Below the pieces are notes generated by a model. It was not told the DNA's origin, did no database searches, and worked only from the letters and a program-made list of their open reading frames with translations. Positions 36,132 to 45,886 of a stretch of DNA of 50,371 nt are shown one piece after another. Every line of letters begins with the position of its first letter. Position 1 is the stretch's first letter. Both the position numbers and the translations under genes were made by a program. This DNA is from Sorangiineae bacterium NIC37A_2 (GTDB lineage: Bacteria; Myxococcota_A; Polyangia; Polyangiales; Polyangiaceae): NCBI GenBank assembly GCA_002085155.1, contig NASX01000013.1, positions 1 to 50,371 on the forward strand, written 5' to 3'.

Positions 36132-39100
36132 TCAGGCGCCCAGGCGGTGATAGCGAAAGAGTTTTCGGGGCACGGCGTCCGCGGCGCGCTCGAGATCTCG
36201 GGACAAATGGGTAAAATAGAGGATTTGGACGCGCTCGCTGAGCTCCCCGAGCACCTCAAAGGCGGCCGTGGCGCGCTCGTCGTCGAAATCTACGAGCAAG
36301 TCGTCCAAGACGAGCGGCACGGGCTCATGATGAGCAAAGTAGGACTCCAGGCTCGCCAGGCGCAACGCCAGGTACATCTGAGCGCGCGTGCCGCGGGAAA
36401 GTTCGGACGGCGTGAGCTCCTTGGAGTCGGTCGCGACGCGGAGCTCCAAGTCGAAGGGGTCCACGGAGATGCGCCGATATTTTCCGAGAGTCAGCCTCTC
36501 GAACAGGACCGAGGCGCGCTCCGCGGTCGGCGCCGCAAAGGAGCTCGCGTAGCGACTCACCTCTCTCGAGAGGAGCAAGCGCGCCGTGCGCCGCACCAAA
36601 TAGCCGCGGATGAGCTCACGGGTCTCTTCCCCGCGGAGCGCCACGAGCTGACGCACCTCCGCCGCATCCGCCGTCTGAAATCGAGCCAGGCCGAGCTCGA
36701 GGTTATGCAGCTCTGACTCGCGAGCGCTCACCTGTTCATTGAGGGCTTCGAGCTCTTCGCTCATGGCTTCGATGCGCCCGAAAATCGCCCGGTGATCGGA
36801 GGCGGCGGCCTCCTTGCGCAGCGCCGCAAGAGGCGCGTCCCCCGCCTTCTCCTGCAGGGAAGCGAGCAGCTTCGCCCTCCTCTCGCGGAGCAGGAGCACC
36901 CGCTCACTCGTCTCCTCCCGCCGCTCGAGCTCATCGAGGTCGGCCGCGTGAGCGTCCCTCAGGAGACGAGAGAGCTCGAGCTCCGCCTGCTCCTGTCGCT
37001 GGCGAATTTTCTCCTTCTGTCTCCGCCTCTCGGCCAGCTCCTGCTCGAGGCGCACAGCTTCCTCGTGGGCCCGTTCCGCCTCGGCGGCCCTCTCGAGCAA
37101 AATGTCCGCAGCGCGGAAGGCATCTGGCGCGGAGATGTCGGGCGCAATGCGCGCGATCAGCTCATTGATCTCTACAGTCAAAAGGTCGGCGTCCCGGGCG
37201 ATGCCGTCCTGCCGTTGAGCGAGCTGACGCGCCTCGGTGAGCGGAACGAGCGCTGCTTCGCTCGCGCCCAGCATTGCCTCGAGCTCGGAGACCGCCGTCT
37301 CAGAGGGAAGCCGGAGGTGCTCCCGGAGACGGGACAGCTCGTGGGCGACTTCCTTCAGCTCAGCTTCGACGGCGGACAGCTTACTCTTGAGCGTCGCGAG
37401 GCGCCTTCGGCCCTTTTCGGTTCGTTCCCGTCGCTCCTGCCCGATCCGAGCCGCGCTGCGGGCAGCGCTCACGACTTGCTCCGCCTGCGCAATCAGCTCA
37501 CGCAGCTCCAGAAGTTCGTGGCCCGGATGCGCCGCCGTTCCGAGCGCTTCGAGGAGATGCTCTCGTGCCTCGCGCTCCCGCGCGTCGTTCTGAGCCAGGG
37601 TTTCCTCGAGGTGTTGAAGGTCACCTCGGGCACGCACAAATTCCTCCAGCCGAGCGAACCTCTCGAGCAGCGCCGGCACATCTGCCTCGCCACTACGCAT
37701 GCCCAGCTCCTCGAGACGCCTCTCGAGCCCGACGGCGATCTCGCGAGCCCGAACGAGAGCCTCCTTCTGAGCCTTCAGGGAGTCCGCCGCCTCCTTCTCG
37801 AGCTTTTCGATGCGCGAGCGCAGCTCGCGCCCCCTCGCCACCCGAGCCGCCTCAGTACGAAGCTCATCAGAGATTCGGTCCGCCTTCGTCACCAGCGAAA
37901 GCAGCTCCTCTTGAAGGACCGCATCGAGCGCCTCCCCCGCCGCGAGCGCCCTCAGGATCGCCGTGTCCCGTTCCTTTCGCGCCTGGGCGAGGGCCGCAAG
38001 GCTCGGAAGTGCTCCCTGTTCAGCGAGGATCTCAAGCTCTCGAGCCGTTGCCCCGAGCTCCTCCGTCGCTCGAGAACGTGAACGCTCACATTGCTCACAT
38101 TCCCGCCGCAGCCTCTCGTATTCCGCGAGTTTCTTGGCTCGTTCCGAAGCTGAAAGGACGCCCTGTTCGACGCGGTCTCGGGAGCTCATTTCGCTCAGAC
38201 CGAGCTCACGCCCGAGGGCCGAAACGCGACTGCGAGCTGCGCTGACCTCGTCCTGCAATTCTCGTCGCGACTTCTGGCCATCGAGAACTCGGCGAGCGCC
38301 TGCGATCACCGTGCTGAGCCATTCCGGCCTGGGTAAGCCCTCGGCAGGAGCCTCTTTTTGCCCTGCCCCCTCTTCGCTCAAAAGGTCCTCTGTCAGCTCA
38401 CGGATCGCTCCCGACAAGTTGTTTTTCTCGGCGCGCAGCACCTCTTCTCTGCGCAAGAGCTTCCTGAGCGTGGGAGCGGAGACCGGTGCTATGAGAGACA
38501 AGCTCGCCGCCTCGATGAAGGAACGGCTCGCTTGACCAGCCAGGGCCTTCTCGATCCCTTCAGGCCGAATCCCCGCGCCGTCGAGCACGCGCGCTACCTC
38601 GGCGAGCGCTGTTTGCTCCTTGGTCCGGAGTCGAGAGAGGTCCGCCCGCGCATTGCGCGCTGAGCCGAGACGTTCCCGAAGCGAGACAGCCTCATCGCGC
38701 ATCTGCAGAAGGCGACTGCGCTCTTCGAGACGCCCGGGCTCATTGAGCTTGCTGAGCGCAGCTTCGAGGCGCTGGATCTCGCTGTCGCATTGAACCCCTT
38801 GGCGCTTGGCCTCGAACAGCTCCGCCTGGGCACGGGTCCGCCCTTCACGAGCTCCGCTCGCGAGCGGTTGACCCGAAGGCAGCTCGAGGATCAATCGGCC
38901 GTGTTCGCTCTCGAGCTCCTCGAGCTCGGCGAACTGAGACATCATCGATCCGAGCCGGCTGAGCGCAACGTGCTCGAGCCGAGTATTGCGCCGCGCTTCC
39001 CGAAGGCGCTCGAGCTCTTCGACGACCTTGCGCCGTGCGCTCTCCTGCTCCACCCAAAGCTCAGGCGGCTTCACGAGCTGAGTCAGGGAGCGGGCGGCTT

Positions 39101-39662
39101 CTCGGTACCTCTGGACCGCTTGGTTCAAGGGCCGAACTCGGCCGCGCTTGGTGAAGATCTCCTCGTGCTCTTTCTCGAGTTCGAGGAGCACTTGGCGAAC
39201 ATCCGCTCCCGCAGTTCCTGCCGCAAAGAGCCCCTGCTCGCGCCCTGCGAGCAGCGCCTCGGCCCCTTTTTCGAGCTCGACTTGATCCAGTCCGAAGCGC
39301 GTTTCGAAGGATCGTTCGTCGAGGTACCCGAGAGCTTCAGCAAGGCGTGGCTCTGGAAATGGATTCGAAGCCTCGTCGACGAGCGAGCTCTTCCGCCTGC
39401 GCAAACGAAACAGGCGCGCAGTAAATCCGCTCGCTTCGATCAGCCCGCCCACTCGCAGCTGGCTCGCCGGATGACTGTGAGCGTCAGGGCTCGTCTCCGG
39501 AATCCCAAAGAGGAGCCCCTTCACAGCCCTGAGGGAGGTGCTTTTTCCTGCCTCGTTGGGACCGAACACGAGGTGGAATCCACCCGGGGCTCCCGCCGAA
39601 AGGTCCAGAGACACGTTCGTGAAGGGGCCAAAGGCCACGAGCTCGAGCGTCCCAAGCCTCAC
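36132..39662 (-). CDS. SbcC/Rad50-like ATPase of the YhaN group
   Basis: 1176-residue SMC-like ATPase. The N-terminal half-site has VAFGPF and Walker A GPNEAGKST (~34-42). A very long Glu/Arg/Leu-rich coiled coil (~200-1000) lies between, and the C-terminal half-site has the signature-like ELSRGTRAQMYLALRLA and Walker B VPLVLDDLLVDFD. It has no Rad50 CxxC zinc hook that I can see. It likely partners the adjacent SbcD-like nuclease in DNA end processing, as in the B. subtilis YhaO-YhaN pair. The frame opens at 39743, but GTG at 39662 is chosen: it overlaps the upstream stop as GTGA and begins at the family's usual N-terminus. Confidence 0.9.
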   Translation of the reverse strand: MRLGTLELVAFGPFTNVSLDLSAGAPGGFHLVFGPNEAGKSTSLRAVKGLLFGIPETSPDAHSHPASQLRVGGLIEASGFTARLFRLRRRKSSLVDEASNPFPEPRLAEALGYLDERSFETRFGLDQVELEKGAEALLAGREQGLFAAGTAGADVRQVLLELEKEHEEIFTKRGRVRPLNQAVQRYREAARSLTQLVKPPELWVEQESARRKVVEELERLREARRNTRLEHVALSRLGSMMSQFAELEELESEHGRLILELPSGQPLASGAREGRTRAQAELFEAKRQGVQCDSEIQRLEAALSKLNEPGRLEERSRLLQMRDEAVSLRERLGSARNARADLSRLRTKEQTALAEVARVLDGAGIRPEGIEKALAGQASRSFIEAASLSLIAPVSAPTLRKLLRREEVLRAEKNNLSGAIRELTEDLLSEEGAGQKEAPAEGLPRPEWLSTVIAGARRVLDGQKSRRELQDEVSAARSRVSALGRELGLSEMSSRDRVEQGVLSASERAKKLAEYERLRRECEQCERSRSRATEELGATARELEILAEQGALPSLAALAQARKERDTAILRALAAGEALDAVLQEELLSLVTKADRISDELRTEAARVARGRELRSRIEKLEKEAADSLKAQKEALVRAREIAVGLERRLEELGMRSGEADVPALLERFARLEEFVRARGDLQHLEETLAQNDAREREAREHLLEALGTAAHPGHELLELRELIAQAEQVVSAARSAARIGQERRERTEKGRRRLATLKSKLSAVEAELKEVAHELSRLREHLRLPSETAVSELEAMLGASEAALVPLTEARQLAQRQDGIARDADLLTVEINELIARIAPDISAPDAFRAADILLERAAEAERAHEEAVRLEQELAERRRQKEKIRQRQEQAELELSRLLRDAHAADLDELERREETSERVLLLRERRAKLLASLQEKAGDAPLAALRKEAAASDHRAIFGRIEAMSEELEALNEQVSARESELHNLELGLARFQTADAAEVRQLVALRGEETRELIRGYLVRRTARLLLSREVSRYASSFAAPTAERASVLFERLTLGKYRRISVDPFDLELRVATDSKELTPSELSRGTRAQMYLALRLASLESYFAHHEPVPLVLDDLLVDFDDERATAAFEVLGELSERVQILYFTHLSRDLERAADAVPRKLFRYHRLGA

Positions 39663-40903
39663 TTGCCCCCCTCCTCCCCGCCTCCGGGCGCGAGGAGCTT
39701 CGCCTCGAGAAGCCGACTCGCCGAAGCGACGACCTCCTCCCAATCAGCGAGCTCTTGCTCCACGAGCTCGTGAGGAAGGCTGCTGAGCTCGGAGGCGATC
39801 GTGCTCTTGAGTTCCTCTCGAACCTCGCGGTCTGCCCGTGCGCTTTCGATGAAACGGAACAGGTCTGCCAACGCATCGGCGCGCGCGGTGAGCAGCGCCT
39901 CTGAGACAGGGCCGCGCGTCTTCACCGCGACCTTCTCGAGATACACCGGACCGAGCGCGACCGAAATCGCCCGCAGCTCCGAGACCAGGCGCTCTCGCGC
40001 CGCGAGCTGCGCATGAGCTTCGGTCTCACCGCTCAAGGTCACTCGACAGGCCACAATTCGCCCCGATGCCCGCTCCGTGGCCCGCGAAAGGGATCGCTCC
40101 ACGAGGTCGAGAACGTCCTCCAGGTTCCGCGCTTCCCCGAGAGAAATTTCGAGGTGCTCCCAGCGAACGACGTCGAGCTCAATTGGGGTCACCGCTTCGA
40201 TTTTTCCGCGGGGAGCTTCGATGAGGGTCGCCCCCTTCGGGCCTGTCTCTCTGATGTGCCGGCCCTGCAAATTCCCAGAGAAAACGACGTAGGGCTCCGT
40301 CGACAAGACTTCTCGCGTGTGCACATGACCAAGCGCAAAGTAGTCGTACCCTCTCGCGAGGAGCTCCGCGAGCGTGGCGGGCGCGTAGTTCGCGTGGCCT
40401 GGACGGCCTTCGAGCGCCGTATGGAGCAGGCCGACATTGAGCGCACCGGAGACGGGCGGAGGATAGGCGCGCACCAGGTTCTGGGTCACATCTCGCTCAC
40501 CGTACCCTTGCCCGTGAAATGCGGCCCCCAAATCTTCGAAGACGATCGTCTCAGGACTTTGGGTGCGGAGTTCGAAGACGTTGTCAGGCAGGCGCAAGTG
40601 CCGCGTCATTCGGCTCTCGGCGTCGTGGTTCCCCCTGAGCCAAACGACCCGGGTCCCTGCATCTTTGAGCCGCGTCACCTGTTCGACGAAGAAGAGGCCC
40701 GTCGCAAAGTCCCGAAAGTCGCCGTCATAGAGGTCCCCGGCCAGGAGCAGCACGTCGACCTTTTTTTCGAGACAGAAGTCGACGAGCCCAACGAAGGCGC
40801 GGCGCGTGGCTCGACGCACCTCCCCTACCGGCGCACCCTCATATTCGGCCAGCCCCGCCAGCGGACTATCGAGGTGCAGATCGGCTGCATGAACAATTCG
40901 CAC
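39659..40903 (-). CDS. SbcD/Mre11-like nuclease of the YhaO group
   Basis: 414-residue metallophosphoesterase nuclease. Metal motifs: AADLHLDSPL (residues ~6-15), LLAGDLYDG, RGNHDAE, LLHT, and GHVHTR. A C-terminal ~130-residue capping/ATPase-binding region is helical and acidic. The N-terminus MRIVHAADLHLD is typical, with a GTG start and no clear ribosome site. The 4-nt GTGA overlap with the YhaN-like gene implies a coupled complex. Follows the large kinase gene by 92 bp. Confidence 0.92.
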   Translation of the reverse strand: MRIVHAADLHLDSPLAGLAEYEGAPVGEVRRATRRAFVGLVDFCLEKKVDVLLLAGDLYDGDFRDFATGLFFVEQVTRLKDAGTRVVWLRGNHDAESRMTRHLRLPDNVFELRTQSPETIVFEDLGAAFHGQGYGERDVTQNLVRAYPPPVSGALNVGLLHTALEGRPGHANYAPATLAELLARGYDYFALGHVHTREVLSTEPYVVFSGNLQGRHIRETGPKGATLIEAPRGKIEAVTPIELDVVRWEHLEISLGEARNLEDVLDLVERSLSRATERASGRIVACRVTLSGETEAHAQLAARERLVSELRAISVALGPVYLEKVAVKTRGPVSEALLTARADALADLFRFIESARADREVREELKSTIASELSSLPHELVEQELADWEEVVASASRLLEAKLLAPGGGEEGGK

Positions 40904-40995
40904 GGTCCCGCCGGCTATAGCGCCGCTCGCCGAAAAAGAACACGCGCCCTAGGTCAAAGTGTGTCCGCCCGGGGACACAAAGAGCGGAGCGCGCC

Positions 40996-43900
40996 TCACT
41001 CCGATGCCGCCTCAAAGGCGCGAGCGAACTCGAGGGGGTGGGGTCTATCCTTGGGATCGAGCGCCACCGCTGCCCGCATGAGCTTGGCCAGGGCCGGCGG
41101 GTAGTCCTTGAGGAGCTCCGGGTTCTCGAGGGGATCCTTCTGCATGTGGGCGAACACGCGATCTCTCGGGTTTTTGATGTCGTCGAAGAAGGTCCGCCCG
41201 GTGGTGACCGCGTAGATGGTCCCCGCCAGGGCGTAGACGTCCGCGCGTCCGTCGAGCTCGACGGGATCGAGAACCTGGTCCGGAGCGATGAAGCCCGGAG
41301 TTCCGGCGACGAACTTCCCGCTCGCGTCCGCCGGCACCTTCATCGGACGCACCATGCCGAAATCGATGAGCACCGCAGAGAGCGGTCTCATGTTCGGGGC
41401 GCTTCTGTGCTGCTCGGGGGAGAAAGAGACGCCCTGCTCCAGCGGCAAACGGAGCCAAATGTTGGCGGGCTTGATATCCCGGTGGACGAGGCCCGCACCG
41501 TGGAGCGCGGCCAGCCCCGCGCAGGTATCGAGGACGATCGGCTTGAGCTCGTCCAAGGTCAGGAGCTTGGCCTGACAGTAGCGAAGGAGATCGGCGCCGA
41601 TGAGCAGCTCGAGCACCAAAAATGGCACATCCCCCGAAACTCCGCGATCGATAATGTTCGCGACGTTCGGGTGGTACAGGCTGGCGAGCGCGCGCGCTTC
41701 TTCCACGAACGAGGTCAAGAGGCCCTGGCGCTCGGAGTCGCTGGCTTTCTCGAGCGCCTCCTTCTTCGGAATCTTGAGCACGAAGAGCCGATCTGCGCCG
41801 GGCTTCCGCACGAGCCAAACCTTGCCCACGCCCCCTTCCCCTAAAGGCCGAACCAGCTCGTAGCCTTCGATCATTTCGGCCTTGAGCTTCTGGCGCGAAG
41901 GAGGCGGAGGCGGAGTTCTCTCCACGGCGCCAGCGATCAGCGCTTCAACGAGCGGCGAGACGGCTGGCCCAAGTGATGCGAGCCAGACGTCGAGCAGGCC
42001 CATCTCGCGGCCACGGATCGCCCGCACCACGAGCGCACTCGTCTTCAGCTCTGCATCACTCAGCGGTGCATTCTTCGCTTCGTCCGCGGCCAAATGCAGA
42101 CCGCGTACCGGATTCGAAAGTGCGGTGACCACCCGTCCGGCGGCCCCGACGAGGCGCTGACTCTTGTCGTCGAGATCCGGGTCTCGACCCGACGCCCCCG
42201 ACATTTGCGCCAGAACCCGCCCTAGCGAGAGCAGTGCCTCACCGAGCTCGGTCTTGTCCGCGAACAGCGCCTTGAGCATTCGCTCGGCGTCGTGGACCAA
42301 CGTGGGCGTCGGCCCCAGAGAGAGTCTCTGGCGGAGCTCCTCAGCGAGGGAAGCGCAGCGTTCGAGCGCTTCGATGCGGATCATCGGTAGCGCGTTCGCG
42401 AGCTGGATCAACATTTGCGGCTTCTCGATGACGAGCGCCCACCAAGCAGAGAAGGGACCCAGCCACTCGACATCATCGACGGCTCCGAGGGCCGTACCGC
42501 GCGTCGAGTCGACGAGACGCCAAAAGAGGGCGCTGAGCGCGCGCTGGAGCTCTTCCGTAGGCTGCGCGCCGCTGTCGTTCATGCCTTCGAGTTTGGTCAC
42601 GAAGCGGCAGATGGCGTGGGCCTGGGAGCCTTGGAGTTCTTTGAGTCCTGCCTCCTCGACGCAGGCGTCCAGGGAATACCCGGCGAGCTCGAGAGCGACG
42701 ATCTCCGCCACTTCGCGCCACTCGGACCCTCCTTGGGGGGGCGCTGCTTCGGTCGCGCGGATGCGATCCAAGATCTCAACCGGGGCTCGCGCGACCCGCT
42801 CCCAGGTCGGCGCGATCGACTGAGGAGCGAAGGTTCCATCAAGACTCCGCGCCCGCACCTGCGGGTGCCAGAGGCGCAGAGCTAAGCAACGCGCCGCCCC
42901 CACGAGAGCGTTCCATCCGGCAGCACGTTCCTCGAGCGTTGGACCATCAAACGCAAGCGAGAGCGCTTGTTCGAAAACGAGGGGGAGACTGGTCGCAAAG
43001 CGAGCAGCTCGCCGGTCCGCCTCCGCGTCCACGTGATCGGCGGCGTGACGCACAAGGTTCTCGAGCCCCGCCTCGAGATTCAGTGGATCCCGCTCGGCGT
43101 CCTCGAGCACATCGGTGAGCGACAGCACAGTGAGCCAGTCGCGCTCGGGTCCGAGCGTCTGCGGCCGCGCGTCTCGCGCCAGCTGTCTGAGGGCGCGGAG
43201 GGGCTCGCGCACCACGTCTTTTTGGGTGTCGGTCGAGAAGATGCCCGAGAGGGAACGGGCCATTTCGAGGGCCGCCCGGGCCCCCTCGTCACCCGCCGAC
43301 ACCACCTCTGCGAGCAGCCCGTCCCACAGATCGCGAGCCTGGAAGAAGAGATAGGGGGTCGCCGCTGACGCAGCCGCGAGCAGCTCACTGCGGCCCTCTT
43401 CGACATCGAGGGCAGCTAAGAACTCAGCCCAAATGGCGCGCACTCGCGAGGCGGGAAGTGAACCGAGCGCGGTGAGCGCTCGCCCGCGCAAAACACGAGC
43501 AGGCCCGTGGAGCCAGTCGAGCAACATGGCCCCGAGATGGTCCACGTGCCCTGAAAGCACACCCACCGCTCGCGCGGCAGGGATCGAAACGAGCGGCTCT
43601 GGATGCAACAATAGCGGCTGCAGGACGCGCAGCACCTCGTCGAGCAGACGTCCGGCCGAACGCGTGTCGAAATGGCGCGCCGCCAGCTCTACCGTGCGCG
43701 CCGCGAGCACTCTCTCACGAAGAGCTCCTTTCGACGGCCTCTTCACGAACTCTTCGAAATGATCCGGGGATTTCCAAACGAAGCGCCCAAACTCAGGGAC
43801 GTCGACGTTCCTGACCCCCGCTTCCCACAGCAAGATCTCCATGCGAAGGCGGACCCGCTCCCCTGCACGCAAGGCAAGGGCCTCGCCCCGCAGCGCGGCG

Positions 43901-44313
43901 CAAGCAAGCCCATCAGCGAGCGGCCCCTGAGCCACCCGCTCTCGCGCCAAAGAAAGGACCACCTCGCGGTGTTCTTCGAGGTTCGACAGCGCGCTCAGAA
44001 ATCCGAACAGCCGCACGTCACCGCGCGCCACTTGGGCCTCGCACCACCGCCGGAGGAGCCGTGAGCGCTCCGGGTTCAGGAAGGGGCCGAGCCGCTCGGC
44101 CACGTGACCCGAACGAGACAAAAGGCTCAGAAACTTATCGAGCTCGCGCGCTGCCTCTCGCACTTTGAGTGACTCGAGAGACCGCTCTGCGCCTAGCTTG
44201 AACCAGGACGCGCCCGGTCCTGCCGCGCTCGCTTCCGACTCACTATCGTCCCTCTCCGCAAAAGCGGAAACGAGGACCGAGAGGGCCTCCTCCAATCGAT
44301 GCGGCACCATCAT
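40996..44313 (-). CDS. Ser/Thr kinase with large N-terminal helical domain
   Basis: 1105 residues. The kinase domain is at the C-terminus (~814-1105): LGEGGVGKVWLV glycine loop, VLKIPK Lys, HRDIKPANIW catalytic loop, DFGMVRP, and GTPGFIAPDQ. The ~810 residues before it are almost wholly helical, Ala/Leu/Arg-rich, and read like HEAT/ARM-type repeats (for example PEPLVSIPAARAVGVLSGHVDHLGAMLLDWL). No transmembrane segment is seen, so the kinase is soluble. Most bacterial kinases of this family place the kinase first. ATG at 44313 is preferred over 44328 because TAGGA lies 6 nt upstream. Its neighbours are the SbcDC-like pair, so a DNA-processing target is conceivable (inference). Confidence 0.88.
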   Translation of the reverse strand: MMVPHRLEEALSVLVSAFAERDDSESEASAAGPGASWFKLGAERSLESLKVREAARELDKFLSLLSRSGHVAERLGPFLNPERSRLLRRWCEAQVARGDVRLFGFLSALSNLEEHREVVLSLARERVAQGPLADGLACAALRGEALALRAGERVRLRMEILLWEAGVRNVDVPEFGRFVWKSPDHFEEFVKRPSKGALRERVLAARTVELAARHFDTRSAGRLLDEVLRVLQPLLLHPEPLVSIPAARAVGVLSGHVDHLGAMLLDWLHGPARVLRGRALTALGSLPASRVRAIWAEFLAALDVEEGRSELLAAASAATPYLFFQARDLWDGLLAEVVSAGDEGARAALEMARSLSGIFSTDTQKDVVREPLRALRQLARDARPQTLGPERDWLTVLSLTDVLEDAERDPLNLEAGLENLVRHAADHVDAEADRRAARFATSLPLVFEQALSLAFDGPTLEERAAGWNALVGAARCLALRLWHPQVRARSLDGTFAPQSIAPTWERVARAPVEILDRIRATEAAPPQGGSEWREVAEIVALELAGYSLDACVEEAGLKELQGSQAHAICRFVTKLEGMNDSGAQPTEELQRALSALFWRLVDSTRGTALGAVDDVEWLGPFSAWWALVIEKPQMLIQLANALPMIRIEALERCASLAEELRQRLSLGPTPTLVHDAERMLKALFADKTELGEALLSLGRVLAQMSGASGRDPDLDDKSQRLVGAAGRVVTALSNPVRGLHLAADEAKNAPLSDAELKTSALVVRAIRGREMGLLDVWLASLGPAVSPLVEALIAGAVERTPPPPPSRQKLKAEMIEGYELVRPLGEGGVGKVWLVRKPGADRLFVLKIPKKEALEKASDSERQGLLTSFVEEARALASLYHPNVANIIDRGVSGDVPFLVLELLIGADLLRYCQAKLLTLDELKPIVLDTCAGLAALHGAGLVHRDIKPANIWLRLPLEQGVSFSPEQHRSAPNMRPLSAVLIDFGMVRPMKVPADASGKFVAGTPGFIAPDQVLDPVELDGRADVYALAGTIYAVTTGRTFFDDIKNPRDRVFAHMQKDPLENPELLKDYPPALAKLMRAAVALDPKDRPHPLEFARAFEAASE

Positions 44314-44400
44314 CGACCATCCTATCATCCCTTGCGGCTACCGATAGGCGCGAGCGTCCCGCGACGAACCGAGCCCGGCTTCATGAAGCGCGGGAGAGCG

Positions 44401-45450
44401 TCAGCAGCTCCTCGCCTCTCGCGCCGCCAGTTGACCACATGCGGCGCTCACATCGCTGCCACCCGAATAACGGCGATGAGGAGGATATCCACCCACCATG
44501 ACACCTCGCTCGAACTCCTCGAGCGCTTGAGTGTCGGGGCGCTCGAAGGGATCCTCGGGGCCGATCGAGTTGTAGGGGATGACCGAGATGCGCGGGCGGA
44601 GGCCAGAACGTTTCCAGAAGTCCATCGCCAACTGACCGATGCGCAGCCCGTCCTCGAAGCTATCGGAGACACCCTTGAGGGGAGCGACCGCGAAGAGCGG
44701 CGCGAGGCCCGTGACCTGAGCGTGATGCACAGCGGCGTCAAGCACGGACGAGAGCGGATGTCTTCCGCTGATCGGCATCAGCGAGCGGCGCTTGTCCTCC
44801 TGTGCGCTACCGAGAGACAGCCCGAGGCGAACCCGCGGCGCTTCGAGAGCCAGCCGCCGGATCCCAGCGGGCAGGCCGGCCGTGCACACTGTGATGTTGC
44901 GCCCGTCGATCGCGAGACCGGAGGGCTCCGAGAAGATCCTTATCGCGTCGAGAACGCGATCCAAGTTCGAGAGAGGCTCCCCCATGCCCTGGAAAACGAC
45001 ACCATGCACGCGGCCCTCTCCGAGGCTCCGACGCACGATGCGCACCTGCTCGACGATCTCCCAGGTCTCGAGGTTTCGCTGAAGTCCAAGTCGTCCGGTC
45101 GCGCAGAATCGACAGGCAAGAGCACAGCCTACCTGAGAGCTCACACAGACTGTGTAACGCCCCGGCCGCTCGAGAGGGATGCGCACGGTCTCAAAGATCG
45201 CGCCATCGGCCGCTCGGAGGCCGAACTTCACGAAGGGATCAAGCTGGCTCCGGGCCTCGTGCACGACCTCCAGTGATGGCACATGGCAAGACCTCCGGAG
45301 CCATTCCATCGACTGCCGACGCACCCCGGTGCGACCCCGAAAATCGAAATCGTCCCGCTGCACGCAAGCGTGCACCCGGCGGGCCTCCGCCGGATCCATC
45401 GCACCGAGAGCCGCGAGCGCATCCGGAGTTAGGCCTTGGAGCGGAAGCAC
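44401..45450 (-). CDS. RlmN-like radical SAM methyltransferase
   Basis: 349 residues. The radical SAM cluster motif is Cys109, Cys113, Cys116 (CALACRFC), preceded by VCVSSQVG with Cys102 at the place of E. coli RlmN Cys118. MGEPLSNLD and a C-terminal SAACGQL follow, with Cys338 equal to the methyl-carrying Cys355. Both mechanism cysteines are present, so an active RNA C2-adenine methylase (23S A2503 and/or tRNA A37) is likely. It is somewhat shorter than E. coli RlmN (384), and a paralogue may exist elsewhere, so the gene symbol is not asserted. Start GTG with AAAGAAG upstream. Confidence 0.88.
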   Translation of the reverse strand: MLPLQGLTPDALAALGAMDPAEARRVHACVQRDDFDFRGRTGVRRQSMEWLRRSCHVPSLEVVHEARSQLDPFVKFGLRAADGAIFETVRIPLERPGRYTVCVSSQVGCALACRFCATGRLGLQRNLETWEIVEQVRIVRRSLGEGRVHGVVFQGMGEPLSNLDRVLDAIRIFSEPSGLAIDGRNITVCTAGLPAGIRRLALEAPRVRLGLSLGSAQEDKRRSLMPISGRHPLSSVLDAAVHHAQVTGLAPLFAVAPLKGVSDSFEDGLRIGQLAMDFWKRSGLRPRISVIPYNSIGPEDPFERPDTQALEEFERGVMVGGYPPHRRYSGGSDVSAACGQLAAREARSC

Positions 45451-45472
45451 GGGAGCTTCTTTAAGAGAGGCG

Positions 45473-45820
45473 TCACCCCTCGTAAAGCTCCCACTCGGCT
45501 TTTGCGATCGTCATGTCCTCAAGGAGCTGCAAGAGCTCGGTCTCAACCCCTTGGTTTCCGACGATGCTGAGCGCCGAATTCAGCGCGACGAGATCCAGGT
45601 GACCGCTGCGCAAACGCGCCGTACGAAGGAGTCGCTCTTTCAGCCTCGGAATCCCCTCGATCCAGCGCGCGAGATCCATGCCCCCGGCCAAAGGGTCGTT
45701 CAGAACCCTGAGCAGCCCGTGGATCTTGTCGAGATCCTTGAGATCCTCAGGTATCACCTCCAGTTTCGAGGCGGCCCCTTTCTTCGCTTTGCCGTGCTCC
45801 TTCGGACGTGGTCCGGCCAT
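45473..45820 (-). CDS. Small protein of unknown function
   Basis: 115 residues, starting MAGPRPKEHGKAKKG with a basic N-terminus, then a helical, Leu-rich body (IPEDLKDLDKIHGLLRVL, then SGHLDLVALNSALSIVG and ETELLQLLEDM). No known motif. The frame is open up to 46096, but codons above 45820 cross a 25-bp tandem repeat and look non-coding; the ATG lacks an obvious ribosome site. It lies 22 bp upstream of the RlmN-like gene and is probably co-transcribed with it. Confidence 0.6.
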   Translation of the reverse strand: MAGPRPKEHGKAKKGAASKLEVIPEDLKDLDKIHGLLRVLNDPLAGGMDLARWIEGIPRLKERLLRTARLRSGHLDLVALNSALSIVGNQGVETELLQLLEDMTIAKAEWELYEG

Positions 45821-45886
45821 TGTCAGGCATTCTACCCGCGCGGCGGGGAAATAGCGACGCGACCAAAAGGGGCGCTCGATCGCCCG

